A stretch of DNA of 64,000 nucleotides from assembly GCF_900105455.1 (NCBI RefSeq), contig NZ_FNSF01000008.1:558001-622000 (forward strand), read 5' to 3'. Below the pieces are notes generated by a model, which was not told where the DNA came from, ran no database searches, and saw only the letters and a program-made list of their open reading frames with translations. The stretch comes from Tenacibaculum sp. MAR_2009_124 (lineage in GTDB: Bacteria > Bacteroidota > Bacteroidia > Flavobacteriales > Flavobacteriaceae). This document shows, piece by piece, positions 36,705 to 44,275 of the stretch (position 1 is its first letter; each line of letters begins with the position of its first letter). A program made the translations under genes and the position numbers.

Positions 36705-36740
36705 AAAAGACTTTGTGTAAAGTATTACACAAAGTCTTTT
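36705..36740 (+). terminator. strong hairpin after the capsid-like gene
   Basis: Perfect 16-bp stem (36705-36720 with 36725-36740) and a 4-nt loop; the right arm ends in TCTTTT. It lies inside the otherwise tight operon and would reduce read-through or protect the upstream mRNA end. Confidence 0.75.
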
Positions 36741-36752
36741 AAATCTAAGTAT

Positions 36753-37187
36753 ATGAAAACAATTTATAAGAGAATTAAGGTAAACAAAGGCTTACTTAAA
36801 TATACTGGCTCTGACTATGCAAAGTTTTTAAACAATGAAGTAAGCGACCAGTTACCAAAGGGAGAAGTAAAAGGAGTAAAGTTCATATCTTATATTGACG
36901 AAGGTGCGGTAATAAGCCCACCTGATAATGGTGGAGGTGCATTTAACGCTTTACCTTTTGGAATGAGTAATACGGACATATTTATTACTGATACGCAAAG
37001 CAATCTACTTACAGAACCAACCGACATAAGAGATTATCAAAATAACGGTGGAGGTTATAGTGTAAACTTCAAAAAGATTGATGAAAAAGCAGATGTTCAA
37101 ATAACCATTCGTTGGGAAACTAACGGTACTACTCCTATTTGCGGTGAGTTTATTTTTGAAATAGATCAATCCAATTGCGCGTGTTAA
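36753..37187 (+). CDS. beta-rich protein, possible minor capsid protein
   Basis: 144 aa, Gly/Asn-rich with alternating strands and turns (PPDNGGGAFNALPFGMSNTD, NNGGGYSVNFKKI), ending in FEIDQSNCAC. No TM. Follows the hairpin and precedes another small beta protein. Could be a second capsid, penton or spike subunit; family unknown. Confidence 0.45.
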   Translation: MKTIYKRIKVNKGLLKYTGSDYAKFLNNEVSDQLPKGEVKGVKFISYIDEGAVISPPDNGGGAFNALPFGMSNTDIFITDTQSNLLTEPTDIRDYQNNGGGYSVNFKKIDEKADVQITIRWETNGTTPICGEFIFEIDQSNCAC

Positions 37188-37202
37188 TTAAATAATTATT
37201 AG

Positions 37203-37499
37203 ATGAAAGCTACTTACGGAACTAAAACATACAAAGAAGATTTTGAAATCAATATCAAGGAGTTAAGCGATTGTAAAGGAATTTACTCTTTAGAAGTATT
37301 TGTGTCAAAAAACAGTATGCCTTTGCTTGTAAAAGATGGCTCTAATCAAATAATTAAGGAAATGTTCAACCCTTTTAAAATTGAATCGCCGGTTCCTATT
37401 GTAAATGGGATTTTACGTTTTGAATTTACTGATGTTGACGGAGTAAATAGTGAAGTTAAAAGTGCAACAGTAAGGTATTTATTTCATAATGATGAATAG
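37203..37499 (+). CDS. small beta-rich protein
   Basis: 98 aa, nearly all predicted strand (KIESPVPIVNGILRFEFTD), no TM. Overlaps the next gene start by 11 bases. Perhaps a companion of the preceding beta-rich protein. Confidence 0.5.
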   Translation: MKATYGTKTYKEDFEINIKELSDCKGIYSLEVFVSKNSMPLLVKDGSNQIIKEMFNPFKIESPVPIVNGILRFEFTDVDGVNSEVKSATVRYLFHNDE

Positions 37500-38406
37500 T
37501 GATTTAATAAACATATTAACCAACCATTTAAGTGCTGCGGAAAATCACACGGTAAAAATAACACCTTCAGGCGGTAAACCAATTAAAAGGCAAAATGCCA
37601 ACCGAAGAAAACACCTTTTTACGTTGGCTTATATTCAAGAAAAATACCAAACCATTGAAAATTTCTTGAAGCTTTTAGTACAACAGGGTATCAAAAACGA
37701 TGTAGTTTTTACGCTTCAAAAAAGTTACGGAAAGGAAGAAAAAACCACTAGCCATTTAGTAAAAGAATTTAAAACAAATTTAGAAAAAGAACCTATGAAC
37801 ACACCAAATCAAACTCATACGACTATGAATAATAATAGTCAAATAGATAATTCTTTTTCTGGCTTTTTAGGTTCTCCTACATTCATGACTAAAATGGTAG
37901 AAGCTGAGCGTTCAAATGACTACAAAGCACAAGTAGATGATCTTAGAGAAGAACTAAAAGAGCTTCGATCAGAAAATCGAATTTTGCGCGAGAAAAACAG
38001 CTCTTTAGAAATTAAACTTCAAACCGCTGAAGATCGCAAGGAATTGGCTATTGAAAAGACAAAAATGGAATCGAAGGGTTTTTTAGAAAGTCCAGCGATA
38101 ACGGCATTAGCTGGTCAAATTCCACAATTCTTAGCAATGATTCCTGGTATGTCAAACCCTAACGCTGGAGCTTTAGGTTCTCCTGTTACAAACAGTCAAC
38201 AAGAAAATCCAATACCTCAAACACCAACCAGCGAAAACCTAAATTATAGTACAATGACGAAAGAAAAACAAGATGCACTAAATCAATTAGCGGTTTTAGA
38301 TGAAAAAATATTAGTTCGTATTGCTGAGTTAGCAGAAAGTCCAGAAGCCTTAATGTACTTCAGCGATGATGGCAAGTTCAACATGATGAAAAGCTTTTTA
38401 AACTAA
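37489..38406 (+). CDS. coiled-coil protein with Pro/Asn/Thr-rich linkers
   Basis: 305 aa. Basic N-terminal region, then a low-complexity Asn/Thr linker, a clear coiled coil (about 130-190, DDLREELKELRSENRILREK), a hydrophobic patch (AITALAGQIPQFLAMIPGM) and a helical end. ATG codons at 37489 and 37492 are both possible. No family recognised; shape suggests a scaffold or internal structural protein. Confidence 0.55.
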   Translation: MMNSDLINILTNHLSAAENHTVKITPSGGKPIKRQNANRRKHLFTLAYIQEKYQTIENFLKLLVQQGIKNDVVFTLQKSYGKEEKTTSHLVKEFKTNLEKEPMNTPNQTHTTMNNNSQIDNSFSGFLGSPTFMTKMVEAERSNDYKAQVDDLREELKELRSENRILREKNSSLEIKLQTAEDRKELAIEKTKMESKGFLESPAITALAGQIPQFLAMIPGMSNPNAGALGSPVTNSQQENPIPQTPTSENLNYSTMTKEKQDALNQLAVLDEKILVRIAELAESPEALMYFSDDGKFNMMKSFLN

Positions 38407-38414
38407 AACTTGCT

Positions 38415-38990
38415 ATGAAAAAGAATAGTTTGTCGAAAAAAGTCGGGAAGATTGCTACAAAAGAAAATGCAAAAAAGGCTATTAAAGAAACGGGTGGGTT
38501 TATTGCTAAGAATAAAAAAGAAGTTGCTTACGTTGCGGCTGGGGTTGTTGGAATTTTTTTGATTTATAAAATATATAAAGGGCTGTCAAAAGCATCAGCC
38601 ATATTTGATGAAAAAATACAAGATGTTGACGTAAACATTATCGTTGATTCAACAAAAACCACAATTTCCAAAGAACAAGCGCAACAGTATGCACGTACTA
38701 TTTTAGACGCTTGTAATGCTATGCAACCTCTTTACGGAACGGATGAAGAAGCTATAAAACAAGTATTCTTAAAATTGAAAACAGGGGATGATTTTAAAAA
38801 GGTGTATAAAGCTTTCGGAAAGAAAGATTATAACGGGAACAACTCCCCTCCATCAAGTTTTATAAGGTTTTTAGACAACTATACACCTCGTGATCTAATT
38901 TACTGGTTAAGAGAGGAATTGTCGCCTTCTGATGGCCAAGTTTATACTATTGTAAAAAACCGTATTGAAAGTGCGGGATATTCCTTTTAA
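38415..38990 (+). CDS. annexin-like repeat protein with N-terminal membrane anchor
   Basis: 191 aa. Basic N-terminus, one TM helix (VAYVAAGVVGIFLIYKIYK), then a soluble domain. The segment starting GTDEEAIKQVFLKLKTGDDF and ending DLIYWLREELSPSD at about 115-180 follows the annexin repeat pattern (GTDE..I...L, then ...L..WL..EL). Annexins bind acidic phospholipids through Ca2+; whether one lone repeat can do so is unknown. An annexin-like domain tethered to a membrane is unusual for a mobile element. Confidence 0.55.
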   Translation: MKKNSLSKKVGKIATKENAKKAIKETGGFIAKNKKEVAYVAAGVVGIFLIYKIYKGLSKASAIFDEKIQDVDVNIIVDSTKTTISKEQAQQYARTILDACNAMQPLYGTDEEAIKQVFLKLKTGDDFKKVYKAFGKKDYNGNNSPPSSFIRFLDNYTPRDLIYWLREELSPSDGQVYTIVKNRIESAGYSF

Positions 38991-39012
38991 AAAAGAAAAA
39001 GATAAAAAAATT

Positions 39013-39492
39013 ATGGAAACAGCTTTACCAATTCAAGGGCTTAATTGCCCAACAGGACAATTCGATTCAGGATTATCACCTAACCAAAAAAAATGCGGAT
39101 GCACTATGATGCCACTAACAACCAAAGGAAAAGTAATAGACAGCGAAACAAATAAGCCATTTGAAGCTGGTTTAGTCAATATTTACAATCTTGACACTAA
39201 ACAAGGAACAACTCCAAAAGCGGACGGTTCTTTTATTTTAGAGGCAATGCCTCATCATAACATACAAGTTTCATTTGTAGGTTATAAAACCACGAAGCTA
39301 AAAGCTTCTCAATTACCTTCAACGGTTAATCTTGTAGCCGACGATTTACTGGACGAGGTGGTTATTACCGCTACAAAAAAAGATGACAAAGACAAAAAAA
39401 GTTCTCGTTATGTTCTTTGGGGGCTTGCTGCGCTTGCAGTTGTCTATATAGTGGCGAACAAGGATAAGAAAAAACCAAACACAGTTGCTTAA
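39013..39492 (+). CDS. CarboxypepD_reg-like (TonB-receptor N-domain) protein with membrane anchor
   Basis: 159 aa from the ATG at 39013; an earlier in-frame ATG at 38965 lies inside the previous gene. A Cys-bearing N-terminus (GLNCPTGQFDSGL, KKCGC) leads into a beta sandwich (TKGKVIDSETNKPFEAGLVN ... VSFVGYKTTKL) that ends LLDEVVITATKK. This is the N-terminal extension typical of Bacteroidota TonB-dependent receptors, here without plug or barrel. Instead one TM helix (LWGLAALAVVYIVANK) with Lys tail follows. Possibly a virion protein. Confidence 0.7.
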   Translation: METALPIQGLNCPTGQFDSGLSPNQKKCGCTMMPLTTKGKVIDSETNKPFEAGLVNIYNLDTKQGTTPKADGSFILEAMPHHNIQVSFVGYKTTKLKASQLPSTVNLVADDLLDEVVITATKKDDKDKKSSRYVLWGLAALAVVYIVANKDKKKPNTVA

Positions 39493-39884
39493 TGAAGGGG
39501 TTTTTAACTAGAAACTGGAAAGATATTTTAAGACTTATCGTATCTCCAGTAATTGCCTTTATAATTGGTTTCAAAGCGCATCAAATCGAGCTTAAAAAAT
39601 CGGAGAATGAAGCCCATTTATCGGGTTATACAGCCGAACATAAAAAGATAGAAAACTTTGAGCGTGTTATTGAAATAAATGGCGAAATGATTGAACAAAT
39701 CAAAACTGATTTTGATGATCGGGCGGTATTTCTCAAACACAGAATTAAAGAAGTTGAGCAGATCAATTTAAGACTAGACAGGGTGGTTCGAAATCAAAGA
39801 AAGCTTATTAAAGAACAGGAAAAAGTAATTGAAGATCAGCAAAAGAAACTTAAAAAATACCGTGCCTTATACGGTAACATATAA
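39492..39884 (+). CDS. N-anchored coiled-coil protein (possible lysis/spanin-like or structural)
   Basis: 130 aa. One TM helix near the N-terminus (ILRLIVSPVIAFIIGFKA), then about 90 residues of charged coiled coil ending KKLKKYRALYGNI. Start overlaps the previous stop (TAATG). The shape fits an inner-membrane spanin subunit or a membrane-set structural rod. The next gene is the lipoprotein/TM protein. Confidence 0.5.
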   Translation: MKGFLTRNWKDILRLIVSPVIAFIIGFKAHQIELKKSENEAHLSGYTAEHKKIENFERVIEINGEMIEQIKTDFDDRAVFLKHRIKEVEQINLRLDRVVRNQRKLIKEQEKVIEDQQKKLKKYRALYGNI

Positions 39885-39885
39885 G

Positions 39886-40374
39886 ATGATTAAGAAAGCA
39901 TTATTTTTCATATTTATTTGTTTAATCTCCGCTTGTGCAACTCAAAAAAAGCAAGTGGAGGTTTTCAAAACGCAACACGAATCGTTGGTAAAGACTAAGG
40001 ATTTAAAACATCTAAAAATTGTCAATCAACCGATTGATGATAGCGTTTTTTTATCGCTGCCTCATACCAATAACAAAGAGGTCGATTCTTTAATTAACAA
40101 ACTCTTTACCGATTTTAAAACCTCGAAAACGAGCGGTTCAAATTCTTACGGAATTTCTTATAATAAGCAACACAAAGGATTTGAGATTAAAACCAAAATA
40201 GGAGCTACACAAAAGGAACTAAAAAAGGAAAGAGACACTATAATTCAAGTAAAAGAAAAGATAATTCTTAAATCAAAGGACGTAATAAAACACCGCATCC
40301 CCTTTAAGTTTTGGCTGTTTTGGTTGCTAAGTATAATTGTGATTTACAAGTTAACCAGGTTAAACATTATTTAA
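39886..40374 (+). CDS. candidate unimolecular spanin (lipobox plus C-terminal TM)
   Basis: 163 aa from the ATG at 39886, one base after the previous stop; an in-frame ATG at 39829 would spoil the signal peptide. N-terminal lipoprotein signal (FIFICLISAC, lipid Cys), about 110 residues of periplasmic-type sequence, then a C-terminal TM helix (WLFWLLSIIVIYKL). A protein tied to the outer membrane by lipid and to the inner membrane by a helix is the plan of u-spanins such as T1 gp11, which fuse the membranes at lysis. Placed shortly before the endolysin. Confidence 0.55.
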   Translation: MIKKALFFIFICLISACATQKKQVEVFKTQHESLVKTKDLKHLKIVNQPIDDSVFLSLPHTNNKEVDSLINKLFTDFKTSKTSGSNSYGISYNKQHKGFEIKTKIGATQKELKKERDTIIQVKEKIILKSKDVIKHRIPFKFWLFWLLSIIVIYKLTRLNII

Positions 40375-40376
40375 CT

Positions 40377-40865
40377 ATGAAACGTACACTTTTATTTGTT
40401 GGTGGAAGCATTGCCCTTATTGCTGCTGTATCGTATTTAACCAGAAAAAAAGAATCCGTTGAGCATATTATTGACAGCCTACAGTTTAAGATTAAGAGTA
40501 TTAAAAACTTTAAAATATCGTTACAACAAATATCGCTTGATCTTCAAATTATTGCGGTCAACCCTACAAAAGAAAATCTTCATGTTAACACGGGTTTTAT
40601 CAAAGCCAATGTTTTACGCGTATTTGAAAAAAAAACAGGGAAACTACTAGCTTTTTCTAAACTTAACACAAATACTCTCAATATCCCTAGCGGTGGTTTT
40701 ATGGAGCTTCCAGATGCCCATTTAGATATTCCCACTTTATCAGGTGGGCAAATGCTCATAAACCACTTTTTAAACACCGATCAGGCTGTAAAAGATTTTA
40801 GTAATCAATTAGCCTATGAATTAGAATTAGAAGCTCTAGGGCAAACAAAAATTATAAAATTTTAA
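40377..40865 (+). CDS. N-anchored protein with LEA-2/WHy-like domain
   Basis: 162 aa from the ATG at 40377, two bases after the previous stop. TM helix at the N-terminus (LLFVGGSIALIAAVSYL) with TRKKE after it. The rest resembles a LEA-2/WHy beta domain: LQIIAVNPTKENLHVN, LLAFSKLN, LNIPSGGFMELP. Such domains occur in membrane-associated proteins of many organisms. Role here unknown, probably envelope or virion membrane. Confidence 0.5.
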   Translation: MKRTLLFVGGSIALIAAVSYLTRKKESVEHIIDSLQFKIKSIKNFKISLQQISLDLQIIAVNPTKENLHVNTGFIKANVLRVFEKKTGKLLAFSKLNTNTLNIPSGGFMELPDAHLDIPTLSGGQMLINHFLNTDQAVKDFSNQLAYELELEALGQTKIIKF

Positions 40866-40877
40866 AAGAAAAAGAAC

Positions 40878-41444
40878 ATGGCAAGCTATGAACTATTTAA
40901 AACCTCAATTGAAGCTGCGGAAGGTGGTTTTCAACTCTTAAAAAATGACAAAGGAAACTATAATTCTAGAAAGGAGTTAGTAGGCACAAACCACGGAGTT
41001 TCAGCAAAATTTTACGAGCGTGTTATCGGCAGACCGCCAAGTGTTGAGGATATGAAAAGCCTTACAAAAGCAGAATCACATATTTTGTTTAAAAATGAGT
41101 TTTGGGATAAGGTAAGAGCTGACGAAATCCAGAGCCAAGGAGTCGCTGAAATCATTGCCGATCATGCGATCAATGCGAACCCTAGAGTTACCGCCAAAAT
41201 AGTACAACGTACACTAAACAATTATTTCGGTAAAAGTTTAGCCGTTGACGGTGCTATCGGAAGTCAAACGCTACAAGCCATTAATTCCGTTGATGATAAG
41301 TTACTATTTGAAAAAATTGCGGATGGACGACTCGCTTATTACAAAAGCCTTTCGGATTATAGGTACTTCGCTAAAAGCTGGACTTCTCGTGTTTATGAGC
41401 TAGCGAGAAAATTTGGTATTGAAATAAAAAAAAAAGAAATGTAG
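40878..41444 (+). CDS. GH108-type peptidoglycan hydrolase (endolysin)
   Basis: 188 aa. N-terminal GH108 muramidase domain with the catalytic Glu in SIEAAEGGFQLLKNDKG and the structural segment GVSAKFYERVIGR. C-terminal PG_binding_3-like part (QRTLNNYFGKSLAVDGAIG). Cleaves the peptidoglycan glycan chain. In frame 0 it ends KKKEM. In the -1 frame after the A10 run it would continue for 28 codons as a TM helix with Lys tail, ending at 41527 just before the next ATG. There is no signal peptide, so release or anchoring must come another way. Confidence 0.88.
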   Translation: MASYELFKTSIEAAEGGFQLLKNDKGNYNSRKELVGTNHGVSAKFYERVIGRPPSVEDMKSLTKAESHILFKNEFWDKVRADEIQSQGVAEIIADHAINANPRVTAKIVQRTLNNYFGKSLAVDGAIGSQTLQAINSVDDKLLFEKIADGRLAYYKSLSDYRYFAKSWTSRVYELARKFGIEIKKKEM

Positions 41445-41527
41445 CAATTGTGCTAGGTGTGCTAACCTTGGCAGTTGCAGGATATCTCGTTTATAAAAAA
41501 TCACAAAAGAAAACATCTAAGAAGTAA
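41426..41527 (+). other. A10 slippage site and -1 frame membrane-anchor extension of the endolysin
   Basis: A run of ten A (41426-41435) is read ATA AAA AAA AAA GAA ATG TAG. One base back it reads on into VAIVLGVLTLAVAGYLVYKK and a short Lys-rich end before TAA at 41525-41527, abutting the ATG at 41528. The extension has the same TM-plus-Lys tail as several neighbours, so it is coding by descent. Programmed -1 frameshifting, a real mutation, or a sequencing error in the homopolymer are all possible. Confidence 0.65.
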
Positions 41528-44275
41528 ATGACAACGACACAAAAGTTTGAGAACCTTAACGGAAAAGAAATAAACAGATCGGTATTAGAAAACTTGGTAA
41601 TTGAAGCTAAAAATGAAAACAACCTTTCAATTGTTTACAGACTTTCAAAAATTCTTTTAAACCATCCTAAAACTCAAATTTTTGAGGTCGAAATAAAAAA
41701 ATATAATGGAGAACCTAACTCTTTAAATGCACCAAGACACCAAGGAAACTATAAAGAAGCCTTAACAGCGTGCGGAAGACTAAAAAAAGGATGGAAGTTT
41801 GAAAATGGAACTGTTATTAAGACTCCAAGTTCAAAATTTAAAAAAGGAGATAAAGCAACATATAAAAATCGAAGTGTTAGAATAACAAAAATAACTAGAC
41901 CCAAAAAAGGCACTACCTATTTCGAAGAAGAACCCTACTTATATGACTTTGTATATATAAGAAGTAAAAAGAAAACCATTTTTATGCCTGAAAGTGTTTT
42001 AATACCTATTAAACCAACAAAAGTAAAAGAGTACGGTGTTGAAATGAGCGAAATAGAAGGAATGCGATTCGCAAAATATATTGACAACAAAGGTATTGCC
42101 ATGAATACTCTTTATGATAAAGAGCGAACAAAAATTGCTAAAAATTGGCTACAAACATATCACTTAAAAAATGTAGATAAAGAAGTACTAGCTGGTTTAG
42201 AATATATTCAAGGAGATGATAGCGAGTTAAAAAATGGTTTAGGAAAGGCGGTAAGTCCTCAACAAATTTATCAAATGGTAACCGATAAGATTATCAAACA
42301 AATTGAAGACTTCAAAGAGGACACATGGGAGAAAACATGGCAAGCAAGCGGTTATAAGTTTGCCTATAATTTTGTAAGTAAAAAGCCGTATCAATCCATT
42401 AATCAAATAGTATTAGGTAATTTTTACCAAGGCAAGTTATTAGACAACCCTTATTTCCTAACCTTCAAGCAAATTGAAAAATTAAAAGGTCGTGTTCGAA
42501 AAAGAGCAAAAGCAGAGCAGGTTACTTATTATACTATCCTTTACAGTTTTGAGCAAGCCGAACCAAAGTTAAAATTTGCCACTTACGATAAGGCTAAATT
42601 TGCTAATTGGGCTAAAGTGAATAAAAGCAAAATAAACGTTTTTAAAAAGTACTCAGAAATAGACAGTTTTATCTTTAATTGTCAAGTTCCTATTTTAAAA
42701 TATTACAACGTGTTTAATGCTGCCGATGTAGAAGGTATCGACTTTGATTTAGAAAATTTTAAAGGAGTAGGTCATATTAAAGCACCTGAAAAAACTAATG
42801 AACCTATTGCAGCCTGTGAAGCAATTATAGAAAATTACCCCAATCCAAAACCTAAGTTAGTTATTGGCAATAGCGATAGAGCATATTATCGCCCTTTTGA
42901 TGATTTAGTAAATATGCCTGAAATGAACTTGTTTAAAAACGTACAAGCCTATTATACTACGTTATTTCATGAGTACATTCATTCTACAGGTTCAGCAAAT
43001 AGACTAAAAAGAGTGCAAGGAAAGAAGTTTGGAGACAAAGATTATTCTTTTGAGGAACTCATTGCGGAAATTGGAGCTAGTTTCTTATGTGCAAATGGTG
43101 GTATTTTACACTATACTTTAAGAAACGGAGCTGCATATATCAAAGGATGGCATAAAGTGCTTATAAAGCACCTTAAAAAGGACAACAAATTTATTTTTAA
43201 AGCAGCTACCAAGGCACAAAAAGCTACGGAGTTTATTCTACAACCTGACAAGAACGGAGAGCCTAAATTTTTACAATCAATATTGAAAAGTGAAAAAGAA
43301 GAAAAGCCTTGCAGATGTAAAGAAATCACTAAAACCGAAAAACCTAAAAGCAAACCAATAAAGGAAAAGAAACCCGAACAACTACAACTCGCATTAAATG
43401 GAGCAATTCCCAATAATTCAAACTTTGAAGCTGTGCAAATAACACCTCAAATAGAAGTTGAGTATCATACACCAGAACCAAGCGAAAACAAAACCGTTAC
43501 TACTCCAGTAACCGAAAACAAGCCTACCCAAAAAGAGGTAAAAGTACCTGAAGTAAGAAATGCAGAAAGATCATCACTAGCAGAAAGAAGGCAACAACGA
43601 GCTAATCGGGTCCAGGAATATTACACAATCACAGATGCGGAAATAGCCACGTTTTTAGGCAAGCTGGAAAAAAAGAAAAAAGAAAGTTTAGTAATTACCT
43701 TAACGGGTGGCCAAGGTTCAGGGAAAACACGCTGCGCTTTTCGTTTTATGAATGAATTTGCACAAAATTACAAGGTAGGACACGCGAGTATTGAGGAACA
43801 CCCTGAAAGTACTTTGTATTGGGATAAAGTAGATAAGTATGTTAATGATACAGCCTTAAATAACATTGACAATCCAGAGATCAATACACAACAGGATTTA
43901 GATAAGCTTATTAGAGAAAATGATATTATTATCATTGATTCCTTTGCTAAAATCCAAGAACTAAGCAAAGGTTTTGAAGTGGATAAGGATTTACGTAAAA
44001 AATACGACGGCAAATTGTTCCTGGTTATCTTCCAACAAACAGCAGACGGAAAAATGAGAGGTGGTACAAAATCACAATTTGATGCCGATATTGTATTGTT
44101 TACTGAGAAGTTTAAGGACTACGAACAAAACTTTGTGTATGCAGATAAAAACCGATATCAAAATCAATCTTTAGACGAATTAAAGTATTCAATCTATACG
44201 GGTAAGCTTATAAAGAACAATGAGGAAAGTCCACAAGAAACCACCGAGGAAGTTCCGCACGAAATTGTGATGTAA
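41528..44275 (+). CDS. polyvalent protein: ArdC-like zincin peptidase fused to RadA/RecA-type ATPase
   Basis: 915 aa. N-terminal region with a beta module (about 95-175). A zincin (MPTase-PolyVal/ArdC-like) domain has HEYIHSTGSANRLKR near residue 481 and the third-ligand helix EELIAEIGASF near 509. A Lys/Pro/Glu linker follows. The C-terminal ATPase has Walker A GGQGSGKT near 726-733, Walker B DIIIIDS, and FQQTADGKMRGGTKSQFDADIVLF, like RadA. Polyvalent proteins of phages and conjugative elements enter the host with DNA and counter defences. An A32-type packaging motor is not supported by the Walker B. Confidence 0.8.
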   Translation: MTTTQKFENLNGKEINRSVLENLVIEAKNENNLSIVYRLSKILLNHPKTQIFEVEIKKYNGEPNSLNAPRHQGNYKEALTACGRLKKGWKFENGTVIKTPSSKFKKGDKATYKNRSVRITKITRPKKGTTYFEEEPYLYDFVYIRSKKKTIFMPESVLIPIKPTKVKEYGVEMSEIEGMRFAKYIDNKGIAMNTLYDKERTKIAKNWLQTYHLKNVDKEVLAGLEYIQGDDSELKNGLGKAVSPQQIYQMVTDKIIKQIEDFKEDTWEKTWQASGYKFAYNFVSKKPYQSINQIVLGNFYQGKLLDNPYFLTFKQIEKLKGRVRKRAKAEQVTYYTILYSFEQAEPKLKFATYDKAKFANWAKVNKSKINVFKKYSEIDSFIFNCQVPILKYYNVFNAADVEGIDFDLENFKGVGHIKAPEKTNEPIAACEAIIENYPNPKPKLVIGNSDRAYYRPFDDLVNMPEMNLFKNVQAYYTTLFHEYIHSTGSANRLKRVQGKKFGDKDYSFEELIAEIGASFLCANGGILHYTLRNGAAYIKGWHKVLIKHLKKDNKFIFKAATKAQKATEFILQPDKNGEPKFLQSILKSEKEEKPCRCKEITKTEKPKSKPIKEKKPEQLQLALNGAIPNNSNFEAVQITPQIEVEYHTPEPSENKTVTTPVTENKPTQKEVKVPEVRNAERSSLAERRQQRANRVQEYYTITDAEIATFLGKLEKKKKESLVITLTGGQGSGKTRCAFRFMNEFAQNYKVGHASIEEHPESTLYWDKVDKYVNDTALNNIDNPEINTQQDLDKLIRENDIIIIDSFAKIQELSKGFEVDKDLRKKYDGKLFLVIFQQTADGKMRGGTKSQFDADIVLFTEKFKDYEQNFVYADKNRYQNQSLDELKYSIYTGKLIKNNEESPQETTEEVPHEIVM

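Noticed and set aside
43690..44270. ATPase domain as an A32/FtsK packaging motor
   Set aside because: Walker B ends in Asp-Ser and the third motif follows RadA/RecA, not HerA/FtsK.
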